DNA of 6,893 nt from a bacterium (GCA_036524115.1 DATDCY010000130.1:1-6893), one strand, 5' to 3'. Shown: positions 1 through 6,206, counted from the stretch's first letter. The notes: generated from the letters alone by a model not told the origin. Numbers and translations are program-made.

Positions 1-1
1 G

Positions 2-901
2 CTGATGAAGGAGGCGGTGGACGCCGTGTGCGCGCTGGTCCCCGAGGGGGCGCGCAGCTTCAACGTCCAGGTCTTCCACGCCTTCGAGGACGAGGTCGTC
101 GACGCGCTGACCGCCGCGCGCACGCTGCCGTTCATGGCCGAGCGGCGGGTCGTGGTGCTGCGCGACGTCGAGAAGACGCGGCTCGACCAGGCGGGCCGCG
201 GCGAGCTGCTCGAGGAGTACCTCGCGGCGCCGGAGCCGATGACGGTGCTCGTCGTCACGACCGGGGACGAGGACCGCGCGAAGACGCTCGCGAAGAAGCA
301 CGCCGGGCGCTGGATGCACGTGGAGTTCCGCGCCCTCGCCGGGGCGGCGCTGGCCAGGGCGCTGCGCGACGAGGCGGCGCGCCTCGGCGTGGGGCTCGCG
401 GAGGACGGCCTCGCCGCGCTGCTCGAGAGCACGGGGGCAGACCTGGGGCGGGCGCGCAACGAGCTGGCGAAGCTGCGCGCGGCGCTCGGCGAGGGGGGCG
501 TCGTCGACGCCGCGGCGGTCGAGCGCTACGTCGCTGGCTACGAGCATCACGGGGTCTTCGACGTGACGGATGCCGTCAGCCGGCGCGACCTGGCGGGCGC
601 GCTGCGTCTGCTGGGCGAAGTGACCATCAAGGACGACGAGTTCCTCGGGTTGCTCGGCCAGATCGGCAAGCGGCTGCGGATCCTCTGGTACCTCGCCGGC
701 GGCGACCGGGAGATACCGCAGGAATTTCGGCCGTACCCGGGCATGGTGGCGAAACTGGCGCCGGACGCGCGCAAGTTCACCCGCGCGGAGATCGAGCGCG
801 GGCTCGAGGGGCTGCGGGCGCTCGACGACCGGGTGAAGAGCACGCAGGTGCCGCCGAAGCTCCTGCTGGAGCACTTCCTGGTCTCGTTCCTGTCGCGGTA
901 A
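2..901 (+). CDS. holA: DNA polymerase III delta subunit (clamp loader), 5'-partial
   Basis: This is the clamp-loader subunit that opens the beta sliding clamp during replication. The frame is open to the left edge (CTG at 2-4, then ATG at 5), so the true start and roughly the first 25-40 residues, including the usual N-terminal strand and 'LLYGxD'-like segment, lie outside the window; the ATG at 5 is probably internal. About 299 residues are visible, against 330-340 for the family. What supports the call is the order of features: a degenerate AAA+ domain (residues about 15-110, with the 'RTLPFMAERRVVVLRD' and 'TVLVVTT' strands), a helical middle with the 'ADLGRARNELAKL' segment typical of HolA, then 'HHGVFDVTDAVSRRDLAGALRLL' and a helical C-terminal collar domain ending in 'LLLEHFLVSFLSR'. 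It lacks a functional Walker A motif, as expected for delta. It stops at TAA 899-901 and converges with hemW. The family assignment is by recalled similarity, and I regard it as secure. Confidence 0.9.
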   Translation: MMKEAVDAVCALVPEGARSFNVQVFHAFEDEVVDALTAARTLPFMAERRVVVLRDVEKTRLDQAGRGELLEEYLAAPEPMTVLVVTTGDEDRAKTLAKKHAGRWMHVEFRALAGAALARALRDEAARLGVGLAEDGLAALLESTGADLGRARNELAKLRAALGEGGVVDAAAVERYVAGYEHHGVFDVTDAVSRRDLAGALRLLGEVTIKDDEFLGLLGQIGKRLRILWYLAGGDREIPQEFRPYPGMVAKLAPDARKFTRAEIERGLEGLRALDDRVKSTQVPPKLLLEHFLVSFLSR

Positions 902-958
902 CGACTCGGCTTCCGCATCTTCGTCTTGCGGCACCCTTGCCGTCCGCATGCCGATGCC

Positions 959-1124
959 GGGCCCCGGCCCGGGGGCGCCTGTTCCCTTCCGTCTCGCCCT
1001 CCTTCCCTCAGTCCCCGAGGGCACTCATCAGCTGCTCGACTGTCAATGCGCCGGCCACACTCAGTCGACACAGCAAGCGGCCGGCGCATTATGACCGCTC
1101 ACAGGCGCCCCCGGGCCGTGGCCC
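959..1124. repeat. Nested inverted-repeat element (24-nt arms, 118-bp centre)
   Basis: The arms at 959-982 and 1101-1124 are reverse complements at 23 of 24 positions; the single mismatch is C964 against T1119. Each arm is also a small palindrome by itself (957-963 / 966-972, and GGGCC 1113-1117 / GGCCC 1120-1124), so arms can fold locally or pair with each other. The 118-bp centre holds a hairpin at 996-1001 / 1017-1022 (GCCCTC/GAGGGC), a perfect 12-bp pair at 1045-1056 / 1079-1090, and a 7-bp pair at 1036-1042 / 1062-1068. I see no target-site duplication next to the arms (GATGCC on the left, TGTTCA on the right) and no transposase. It could be a MITE- or REP-like palindromic element, or a structured transcript. 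Confidence 0.65.
1045..1090. repeat. Perfect 12-bp inverted repeat, 22-nt loop
   Basis: AATGCGCCGGCC at 1045-1056 is matched exactly by GGCCGGCGCATT at 1079-1090. The loop 1057-1078 contains CAGTCGA (1062-1068), complementary to TCGACTG (1036-1042) just outside the left arm. The two pairings interleave (1036-1042 with the loop, 1045-1056 with 1079-1090), which is the topology of an H-type pseudoknot in RNA; they could also be two successive single-strand folds in DNA. The downstream base run is ATGACCGC, so it is not a standard terminator. Confidence 0.6.
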
Positions 1125-1218
1125 TGTTCACGGATCGGCCTGTTCCAGAGCGGGGGCGGGGCGGTGACGGGCGGACGCATGTGGAGCGCGAGGGCACCTG
1201 GGCGGCCGGACCGGAGCG

Positions 1219-1292
1219 GCCCGAAGGGCGAAACGCATTGTTTGAGCCCGAAGGGCGAGTTATGCGTTTCGAGCAGAGGGCCGGACAGGCCC
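1219..1292. repeat. Compound hairpin cluster with 13-bp direct repeat
   Basis: The 13-mer GCCCGAAGGGCGA occurs at 1219-1231 and again at 1246-1258; each copy is itself a tight hairpin (GCCC-GAA-GGGC). The second copy sits in the loop of a larger perfect 10-bp stem, CGAAACGCAT 1229-1238 with ATGCGTTTCG 1262-1271. A further 5-bp hairpin follows (GGGCC 1278-1282 / GGCCC 1288-1292). The arrangement of a stem with a small hairpin in its loop looks like a REP-type or structured-RNA unit. There is no U-tract on either side. Confidence 0.5.
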
Positions 1293-1373
1293 AGGTCGAG
1301 CGCGCAACTCAGCGGCCGCACGGCACCGCCCTGACCCCGCGGCACTGACAATGCCGGCGTTGCAGGTGGCGGC

Positions 1374-1386
1374 GGCGCGCAGCGCC
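1374..1386 (-). terminator. Short GC hairpin directly after hemW stop
   Basis: On the minus strand the hemW stop is followed at once by GGCGC-TGC-GCGCC (1386 to 1374), a 5-bp stem with a 3-nt loop. The downstream sequence (GCCGCCACCTGC) has no U run, so as an intrinsic terminator it is weak; it may simply protect the 3' end. The near-palindrome CAATGCCGGCGTTG at 1349-1362 follows and could act together with it. Confidence 0.25.
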
Positions 1387-2550
1387 TCAGAACAGCAGGC
1401 GGAAGAGCGCGTCGGAGAAGAGCATCCCCTCGGCGGTGAGGCGGGCCCGGCCGGCGGCTCGCGCGATCCAGCCGCGGGCGGCTCCGAGCGCCGCGGCCTC
1501 CGGGAAGAGCGCATCCCAGCCGGCGCCGTGCTCCGCGGCGAACGCCGCCTCGTCGAGCCCGTCGACCGTGCGCAGCGCGAGCATCGCGGCCTCGCCTGCG
1601 AACTGCCGTGGGGCTGGTTCCTCGCTCGAGGCGACCGCGCCGCCGCGTTCTCGGATGAGCCGGACGTAGGCGGCCGGGTCGCGCTCGTTCGCGCGGCGCA
1701 CCGGGCGGGGCCGGCACAGGAACGAGTGCGCGGCGGCGCCGAATCCCCGGTATTCGCCCAGCGACCAGCAGTCGGCGTTGTGCCGGCAGCGCATTCCCGG
1801 GCGCGACCAGTTCGAGATCTCGTAGCGCTCGTAGCCGGCCCGCGCGGTCAGCTCCGCGGCCGCCGCGTGCATCTCCAGCGCCTCCTCCTCCGCCGGCAGC
1901 GCGAGCCGCCCCGCACGGAGCTCGGCGGCAAACGGCGTGCCCTCCTCGATACCCAGCGCGTACAGCGAGAGGTGCTCGGGGCCGAGCGCGATCGCGCGCG
2001 CCAGGTCGCGGCGCCAGAGCGCGGGCGTCTGTCCGGGCAGGCCGTGGATGAGGTCCAGGCCGATGTTGGCGAAGCCCTCCCGACGCAGCAGCTCAAAGGC
2101 CGCGAGCGCCTCGTGCGCGGAGTGCCGCCGGCCGAGGCGTGCCAGCAGCGCATCGTCGAGGGACTGCACGCCGAGCGAGACGCGGGTGATCCCGTGCGCC
2201 CGCCAGGCCGCGGCCTTTTCCGCGTCGATCGTGCCGGGGTTGGCCTCGAGCGTGATCTCGGCGTCCGGTGCGACGGCAAAGGTCGCGCGCAGCGCGGCGA
2301 GCAGGCGCCCGATCTGCGCGCCCGCGAGGAGACTCGGCGTGCCCCCGCCGAAGAAGACGGTCGCGGCCGCCCGCCCGCGCTCGGGCGCGGCGTCGATCTC
2401 GCGCACGAGCGCGTCGAGGTACGGCTCGAGCGCGCCGCGGGCCAGCGGCACGGAGGCGAAGTCACAGTAGCCGCACTTTGCGACGCAGAACGGAATGTGA
2501 ACGTATACCCCGAAGGCTGGTTCGGGCTTCGGGGTCCTGCCGCTGCGCAC
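1387..2550 (-). CDS. hemW: Radical-SAM haem chaperone HemW
   Basis: HemW (formerly annotated as oxygen-independent coproporphyrinogen oxidase-like) is a cytosolic radical-SAM protein that binds haem and delivers it to respiratory enzymes; family members lack true HemN activity. The 387-residue product matches the usual 370-400. The cluster motif is C22-x3-C26-x2-C29 followed by D-F, i.e. Phe where HemN has a fourth Cys, which favours HemW. SAM-site GGGTP is at 68-72, then EANPGTID (102-109), RVSLGVQSLDD (123-133), GLDLIHGLPGQT (164-175), YEISNW (243-248) and the HemW C-terminal domain ending EGMLFSDALFRLLF. The family HNxxYW signature reads HNADCW (257-262), with Cys for Tyr. The start is GTG at 2550, preceded by AAGGGAG (2567-2561) with a 10-nt spacer; no better start lies close to the motif, and the frame remains open far upstream only because it shadows feoB. 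It lies 125 bp downstream of feoB on the same strand. Confidence 0.92.
   Translation of the reverse strand: MRSGRTPKPEPAFGVYVHIPFCVAKCGYCDFASVPLARGALEPYLDALVREIDAAPERGRAAATVFFGGGTPSLLAGAQIGRLLAALRATFAVAPDAEITLEANPGTIDAEKAAAWRAHGITRVSLGVQSLDDALLARLGRRHSAHEALAAFELLRREGFANIGLDLIHGLPGQTPALWRRDLARAIALGPEHLSLYALGIEEGTPFAAELRAGRLALPAEEEALEMHAAAAELTARAGYERYEISNWSRPGMRCRHNADCWSLGEYRGFGAAAHSFLCRPRPVRRANERDPAAYVRLIRERGGAVASSEEPAPRQFAGEAAMLALRTVDGLDEAAFAAEHGAGWDALFPEAAALGAARGWIARAAGRARLTAEGMLFSDALFRLLF
2507..2535 (-). other. 9-bp hairpin in the first codons of hemW
   Basis: ACCCCGAAG (2535-2527 read on the minus strand) pairs perfectly with CTTCGGGGT (2515-2507), with an 11-nt loop. It covers about codons 6-15 of hemW, shortly after the GTG start. 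A stable stem here could slow initiation, or it may simply result from the codons used for Thr-Pro-Lys and Phe-Gly-Val. The base pairing is plain to see; any role is inference. Confidence 0.3.
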
Positions 2551-2629
2551 CCCCGTCGTGCTCCCTTCGGTCCGCGCGCCGGGGGTCCCCCGCTCCGCGT
2601 CACCCCTACGCCCAGACAATGCCAGGTTC

Positions 2630-2662
2630 CTGCCGTTCCAACCGAGTGCTTCGTTGCGGCAG
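2630..2662 (-). terminator. Bulged hairpin downstream of feoB
   Basis: Starting 13 nt past the feoB stop on the minus strand, CTGCCG-CAAC (2662-2653) can pair with GTTG-(gaa bulge)-CGGCAG (2642-2630), giving a 10-bp stem with a 3-nt bulge and 10-nt loop. No U-tract follows. It may act as a weak terminator or a 3'-end stabiliser between feoB and hemW, allowing some read-through to hemW. Confidence 0.3.
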
Positions 2663-2675
2663 AGCGACTCAGCGG

Positions 2676-4649
2676 CTAGAGGGTAATGTTCAGGAGGCGC
2701 AGGGTCCAGTTCACCAGCCCCCCGGCCAGGACGGCGAACGGGGTGATGAAGGCGAGGATCGCCAGCGCCCGCTTGAGCCCCTGTTCCTTGACGATGACCA
2801 GGAAGTTGGCGACGCAGGGGACGAAGAGCGTGATCACCGTCAGCGCGACGACGGTCTGGTTGACGGTCAGCGCCGGCGGCTGCGCGGTCGCAAGCGCGAA
2901 GAGCCCGGCCGCCCCGTAGTCGCGCCGCAGGAAGCCGAGGATGAAGACGCGCGTCGTCTCCGTCGGCAGCGAGAGGAAGCCCTGGATCACCGGCGCCAGG
3001 CCGCGCTCGGCCAGCGCGAGCAGCCCGCTCTCGGCCGAGAGGAAGAGGATGAAGGTGCCGATGAGGAAGAGGGGGATCGCCTCGCGCAGGAACCAGACCA
3101 CGCGCATCCAGGTCTTCATCAGGATGTTGCCCGGCCGCGGCAGGCGCAGTGGCGGGATCTCGAAGATGAAGTCCGACGGGGCGCCGGGGACCAGCCGCGA
3201 GCACCCCCAGCCGACGAGGACCATCGAAGTGAAGACCGTGAGCACGACCACCGCGAAGCCGGCGGGCGAGACGTAGCTCGTCAGCCCGAGGATCACCCCG
3301 AGCTGCGCCGAGCAGGGGACCCCGAGCGCCAGCAGCAGCGTGACGATGAAGCGCTCCTTGCGGCTCTCGAGGATGCGCGCGGTCATCGTGGCCATGGTGT
3401 CGCACCCGAGGCCGAGCACCATCGGCAGGATCGCCTTGCCGTTGAGGCCGATCACGCGGAACGCGCGGTTGGACATGATCGCCAGCCGCGGCAGGTAGCC
3501 GGAGTCCTCGAGCAGCCCGAAGGCGAAGAAGAAGGTCCCGACGATCGGCAGCACGATCGCGATGCCGTAGGTCAGGCCCATCGTGATCAGTCCGTAGTCG
3601 CCGGCGAACATCCGCTGCACGAAGGGCCAGGGCACGTGCGCGAAGGCGGCGCGCGCCGCGGGGTTCACGAGGGCGCCGAAGACCCGGTCCTCGAGGAAGT
3701 CGACGAAGATGCCCGCGCCGACCGCGCCGACGAGCCAGTAGAGCACGAACATCACCGCGAGGAAGATCGGGATGCCGGTCACCGGCTCGCGGCTCCAGCG
3801 TCCGAGCGTCTCGGCGAGCCGCGAGCGGCCCCGCGCGGCCTGCCGCAGGTGGCGCGCGACGACGATCTGCACGCGCGCGCGCCGCGTCTTGAGGATGACC
3901 ATCTCCGCCGGCTGCACGAGGCGCGCGCCGGTCTCCGCCGCGATGGCGCGGATCGCCGCGACGGTCTCGCCCCCGTACTCCCGCTCCGCCCAGGCCTCGA
4001 GCCCGGGCTCGCCGGCGAGGAACATCAGGCCGAGGCCGCGCGCCGCGCCCCGGTGGCGCGGCAGCAGCGCGGCGATGCGCGTGAGCTTCTCCTCGATCGT
4101 CTTCCCGTACTCCACGAGCGGCCGGCCCGCGCGCGCGGTGGCCAGCGCGGCCTTGAGCGCGGCGAGTCCCTCGCCCTCGGGCGCGATCGTGCGGATCACG
4201 TCGACCCCGAGCACCTGCGACAGCTCGCGGACGTCGATGTGCACGCCCGCCTGCTCCGCCTCGTCCATCATGTTCAGGCAGAGCACGAGCGGCCGGCCCA
4301 GCTCCAGCAGCTGCGAGGTCAGGGTGAGCGCCCGCGTCAGGTTCTTCGCGTCCGCCACCTGCACGATGACGTCGGGCTCGCGGTCAAGCAGGATGTCGCG
4401 GGTGACCCGCTCGTCCTCCGAGTGGGGGTGGATGCTGTTGACGCCCGGCGTGTCGATCACGGTGTAGCGGCGGTCGCCGACGGTCAGGTGCCCCGTCGTC
4501 ACCTCCACCGTGGTCCCCGGGTAGTTGGAGACGACGGCGTACTTGCCGGTGAGCCGGCCGAAGATCACGCTCTTGCCGACGTTCGGCTGGCCGACGAGGA
4601 CGACGACGGGCCCGCCGCCGGCGGCCTTCGCTTCTCCGTGCTGGTGCAC
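2676..4649 (-). CDS. feoB: FeoB-type ferrous iron transporter, short GCDTMA variant
   Basis: This inner-membrane Fe(II) transporter carries a cytosolic GTPase domain. The product has 657 residues, shorter than the 773 of E. coli FeoB. GTPase motifs are complete: G1 GQPNVGKS (20-27), G2 NYPGTTVE (42-49), G3 DTPG (66-69), G4 NMMD (126-129) and a G5-like segment at 154-162. A helical GDI-like region follows to about 280, then the membrane domain from about 290 with many hydrophobic segments. The first gate/pore motif reads GLGCDTMAT (413-421) rather than the common GCNVPA or GCSVPA, the second PCSAQLG (445-451) rather than CSARLP; a C-terminal FVPCVANF (609-616) is present. The start is GTG at 4649 with GGAGG (4664-4660) 10 nt upstream, the same geometry as hemW; no ATG is available near the P-loop. 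No feoA or feoC is visible on either side. Substrate could be Fe(II) or a related divalent metal; family membership is secure, specificity is not. Confidence 0.9.
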   Translation of the reverse strand: MHQHGEAKAAGGGPVVVLVGQPNVGKSVIFGRLTGKYAVVSNYPGTTVEVTTGHLTVGDRRYTVIDTPGVNSIHPHSEDERVTRDILLDREPDVIVQVADAKNLTRALTLTSQLLELGRPLVLCLNMMDEAEQAGVHIDVRELSQVLGVDVIRTIAPEGEGLAALKAALATARAGRPLVEYGKTIEEKLTRIAALLPRHRGAARGLGLMFLAGEPGLEAWAEREYGGETVAAIRAIAAETGARLVQPAEMVILKTRRARVQIVVARHLRQAARGRSRLAETLGRWSREPVTGIPIFLAVMFVLYWLVGAVGAGIFVDFLEDRVFGALVNPAARAAFAHVPWPFVQRMFAGDYGLITMGLTYGIAIVLPIVGTFFFAFGLLEDSGYLPRLAIMSNRAFRVIGLNGKAILPMVLGLGCDTMATMTARILESRKERFIVTLLLALGVPCSAQLGVILGLTSYVSPAGFAVVVLTVFTSMVLVGWGCSRLVPGAPSDFIFEIPPLRLPRPGNILMKTWMRVVWFLREAIPLFLIGTFILFLSAESGLLALAERGLAPVIQGFLSLPTETTRVFILGFLRRDYGAAGLFALATAQPPALTVNQTVVALTVITLFVPCVANFLVIVKEQGLKRALAILAFITPFAVLAGGLVNWTLRLLNITL

Positions 4650-4687
4650 CTCGCCTATTCCTCCGTTCCTGCGGACACAAACCCGAT

Positions 4688-4715
4688 ACGTTAGCAGATG
4701 CGCCGCCGATCGCAA
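4688..4715 (-). promoter_or_regulatory. Possible sigma70-type promoter for feoB
   Basis: On the minus strand TTGCGA (4715-4710) is followed after 16 nt by TAACGT (4693-4688), which is preceded by TGC as in an extended -10. Matches to consensus are 4/6 and 3/6. The expected transcript would start about 33-36 nt upstream of the GTG at 4649. No Fur-box-like sequence overlaps it. Confidence 0.3.
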
Positions 4716-4733
4716 AGGAGCAGCGGCCGCGCA

Positions 4734-4762
4734 TTGTGGCCTGTGGAAAATGCTGCTAGGAT
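4734..4762 (+). promoter_or_regulatory. Probable sigma70-type promoter for the phosphohydrolase operon
   Basis: TTGTGG (4734-4739), a 17-nt spacer and TAGGAT (4757-4762), with TGC directly before the -10 (extended -10 form). The patch is clearly richer in A and T than its surroundings. The inferred start site is near 4769, leaving about 49 nt of leader before the ATG at 4818. It faces away from the feoB promoter candidate, so the 168-bp gap serves as a divergent control region. Confidence 0.45.
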
Positions 4763-4817
4763 ACGCCGACGGGTGCTGATCATAACCTTTTGACACGAAA
4801 GGAAATTCCACATCCCG

Positions 4818-6206
4818 ATGGGATGGTTGCCCTTTCGCCCCCGCGCCGTGGGGGCAGGCCGGACGTTCGTGCTCAGCCTCGACGGCGTGGGCCACTCCTT
4901 CCTTCAGCGCCACCTGCCGGACGGGGCCTTCCCGAATCTCGCGCGCCTCTTCGCCGGCGGCGACCTGCGCCCGATGTCCACCGCGCAGCCGCCGGTCTCC
5001 ACGCTGGTCTGGACGAGTTACGCGACCGGCACGGGGCCGGGCCGCCACGGGATCTACGGGCTGATCGAGCGGCGGCCGGCGAGCTACGATCTGTTCGTGC
5101 CGGGCTCGGGCGATGTCCTCGCCCCCACGCTCTGGGATTCGCTCGGCCGCGCGGGGCGGACGTCCATCGTCGTGAACGTCCCGGGGACGATGCCGCCGCA
5201 GCCGGTCCGCGGCGTGCTCATCGCGCCGGCGCGCGCCGCCTCGTATGAGGATGTCGTGTTCCCGCGGACGCTCGCGCCCTTCCTGCGGGGCATCGGCTAC
5301 CGCCTCGACGTCGACGCGCGGGCGGCGCGCGCCGGCAGCAAAGACGACCTGCTCGCCGACCTGGAGGCGGCGCTGCGCACGCGCTTCGAGGCGGCCTTCT
5401 CGCTGCTGCTGCGCGAGCCGTGGGACTTCTTCCAGCTGCACGTGAGCGAGACGGACCGGATCAACCACTTCCTGTGGGACGACTACGAGCGCGACGCCCC
5501 GGGGCACGGCCGGGCGTTCCTCGCGTTCTACCGCCGGCTCGACGAGTACATCGGGGAGCTGGTGGACCTGCTGCCGCCGGGCGCGGACCTCGTGCTGCTC
5601 TCGGGCAACGGCTTCACGCGGCTGCGTCGCGAGGTGAACCTCAACCGCGCGCTCGAGGAGCTCGGCTGGCTCGAGTTCCTGCCCGGGGAGGCCCGCCGCC
5701 TCGGCGCGATCTCCCCCGACGCCCGCGCCTACAGCCTCGCGCCGGGGCGCGTGTACCTGCACCTCAGGGGGCGCGAGCCCCGCGGGCGGATCGCGGGCCG
5801 CGAGGAATATCGCGCGTTCCGCGAGGGGATCGCCGCGGACCTGCTCCGGCTCCACGACCCCGAGGGGGGGGGGGCGCTGATCGCGGCGGCGCTGCGGGGC
5901 GAGACCGTGAACGCCAACCCGGGGTGGCCGGAGTTCCCGCTGCCGGTCTCGGCGCGCCAGCCGGCGCCCTGCGACCTGCTCGTCGTACCCGCCGAGGGGT
6001 GCGAGATCCGGGGCCACCTCGAGCGCGAGAACGTCGCGGGCCGCGCGCAGCTGGCGGGCGCGCACGCCTGGGGCGACGCCTTCGTCTTCATCCGTGGGCG
6101 GCGGATCCGCGCGCGGGAGCCGCGCATCGTCGATGTCTGCCCGACGGTGCTCGCGCTCATGGGCGTGCGCGCCGACGACCCCCGCGACGGGATGAGCCTT
6201 GTCTAG
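4818..6206 (+). CDS. Alkaline-phosphatase-superfamily phosphohydrolase with altered metal site
   Basis: The 462-residue protein belongs to the type I phosphodiesterase/nucleotide pyrophosphatase fold (predicted phosphohydrolase/phosphomutase group). Visible hallmarks: LSLDG with metal ligand D22; PPVSTLVWTSYATGTGPGRHGIYGL (58-82), where S61 sits at the nucleophile position; ETDRINHFLW with D213 and H217; REVNLNRALEELG (271-283); GRVYLHLRGREP (310-321); AGAHAWGD with H416; and a C-terminal DGMSLV. The expected Ser-Asp-His-Gly motif is SGNG (262-265), so two ligands of one metal site are missing. There is no signal peptide, so it is probably cytosolic. An 11-G tract lies at 5864-5874. The ATG at 4818 has only a distant AAAGGA (4798-4803, 14-15 nt away); GTG at 4848 is an alternative, but ATG is preferred. 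Its end overlaps the next gene by 8 nt. The substrate is unknown; it may be a degenerate or retuned enzyme. Confidence 0.82.
   Translation: MGWLPFRPRAVGAGRTFVLSLDGVGHSFLQRHLPDGAFPNLARLFAGGDLRPMSTAQPPVSTLVWTSYATGTGPGRHGIYGLIERRPASYDLFVPGSGDVLAPTLWDSLGRAGRTSIVVNVPGTMPPQPVRGVLIAPARAASYEDVVFPRTLAPFLRGIGYRLDVDARAARAGSKDDLLADLEAALRTRFEAAFSLLLREPWDFFQLHVSETDRINHFLWDDYERDAPGHGRAFLAFYRRLDEYIGELVDLLPPGADLVLLSGNGFTRLRREVNLNRALEELGWLEFLPGEARRLGAISPDARAYSLAPGRVYLHLRGREPRGRIAGREEYRAFREGIAADLLRLHDPEGGGALIAAALRGETVNANPGWPEFPLPVSARQPAPCDLLVVPAEGCEIRGHLERENVAGRAQLAGAHAWGDAFVFIRGRRIRAREPRIVDVCPTVLALMGVRADDPRDGMSLV
5864..5874 (+). repeat. 11-G homopolymer inside the phosphohydrolase gene
   Basis: Eleven consecutive G residues encode most of Glu-Gly-Gly-Gly-Ala (codons about 349-353). 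With 11 G the frame is open to the TAG at 6204-6206. Losing one G would bring TGA at 5878-5880 into frame at once, removing the last ~110 residues including metal ligand H416; gaining one G would carry translation in the other frame to about 6241, inside the next gene. Confidence 0.9.

Larger units (their letters stand above)
902..1386. other. Convergent intergenic region rich in inverted repeats
   Basis: This 485-bp gap lies between the 3' ends of holA (+) and hemW (-). I find no tRNA, rRNA or convincing protein gene. The open frames that cross it are Arg/Pro/Gly-rich, have no family signature, and run straight through the repeats. What it does hold is structure: a 24-nt inverted repeat (959-982 / 1101-1124) with hairpins inside it, a G-rich patch at 1152-1174, and a hairpin cluster at 1219-1292. 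None of the hairpins is followed by a run of T on either strand, so no classical intrinsic terminator can be named, although transcripts from both sides must end here. The region may be a MITE- or REP-like insertion, a structured RNA, or a terminator region of an unfamiliar type. Confidence 0.6.

Noticed and set aside
1152-1174. G-rich patch as a G-quadruplex
   Set aside because: Runs are 5, 4, 2, 3 and 2 G; a three-layer quadruplex is not supported, and such patches are common in DNA of this composition.
926-1348. 140-codon open frame in the intergenic region
   Set aside because: Runs through the inverted repeats, is Arg/Pro/Gly-rich, has no family signature and no convincing ribosome site.
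2551-3405. Upstream extension of the hemW frame
   Set aside because: Overlaps feoB in another frame on the same strand and is Arg/Ala/Pro-rich; HemW homology begins just after the GTG at 2550.
2268-4694. Very long open frame (about 800 codons) on the + strand opposite hemW/feoB
   Set aside because: Antisense shadow of feoB in GC-rich DNA; the product is Arg/Glu/Asp/His-rich low-complexity with no family features, while the minus strand has full FeoB motifs.
4790-4795. Perfect TTGACA -35 box on the + strand
   Set aside because: No -10 element lies 16-18 nt downstream, and the gene start would fall inside the promoter.
4742-4812. TGTGGAA (4742-4748) and TTCCACA (4806-4812) inverted pair around the operon promoter
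   Set aside because: Only 7 bp with a 57-nt gap; could be an operator pair but is too weak to claim.
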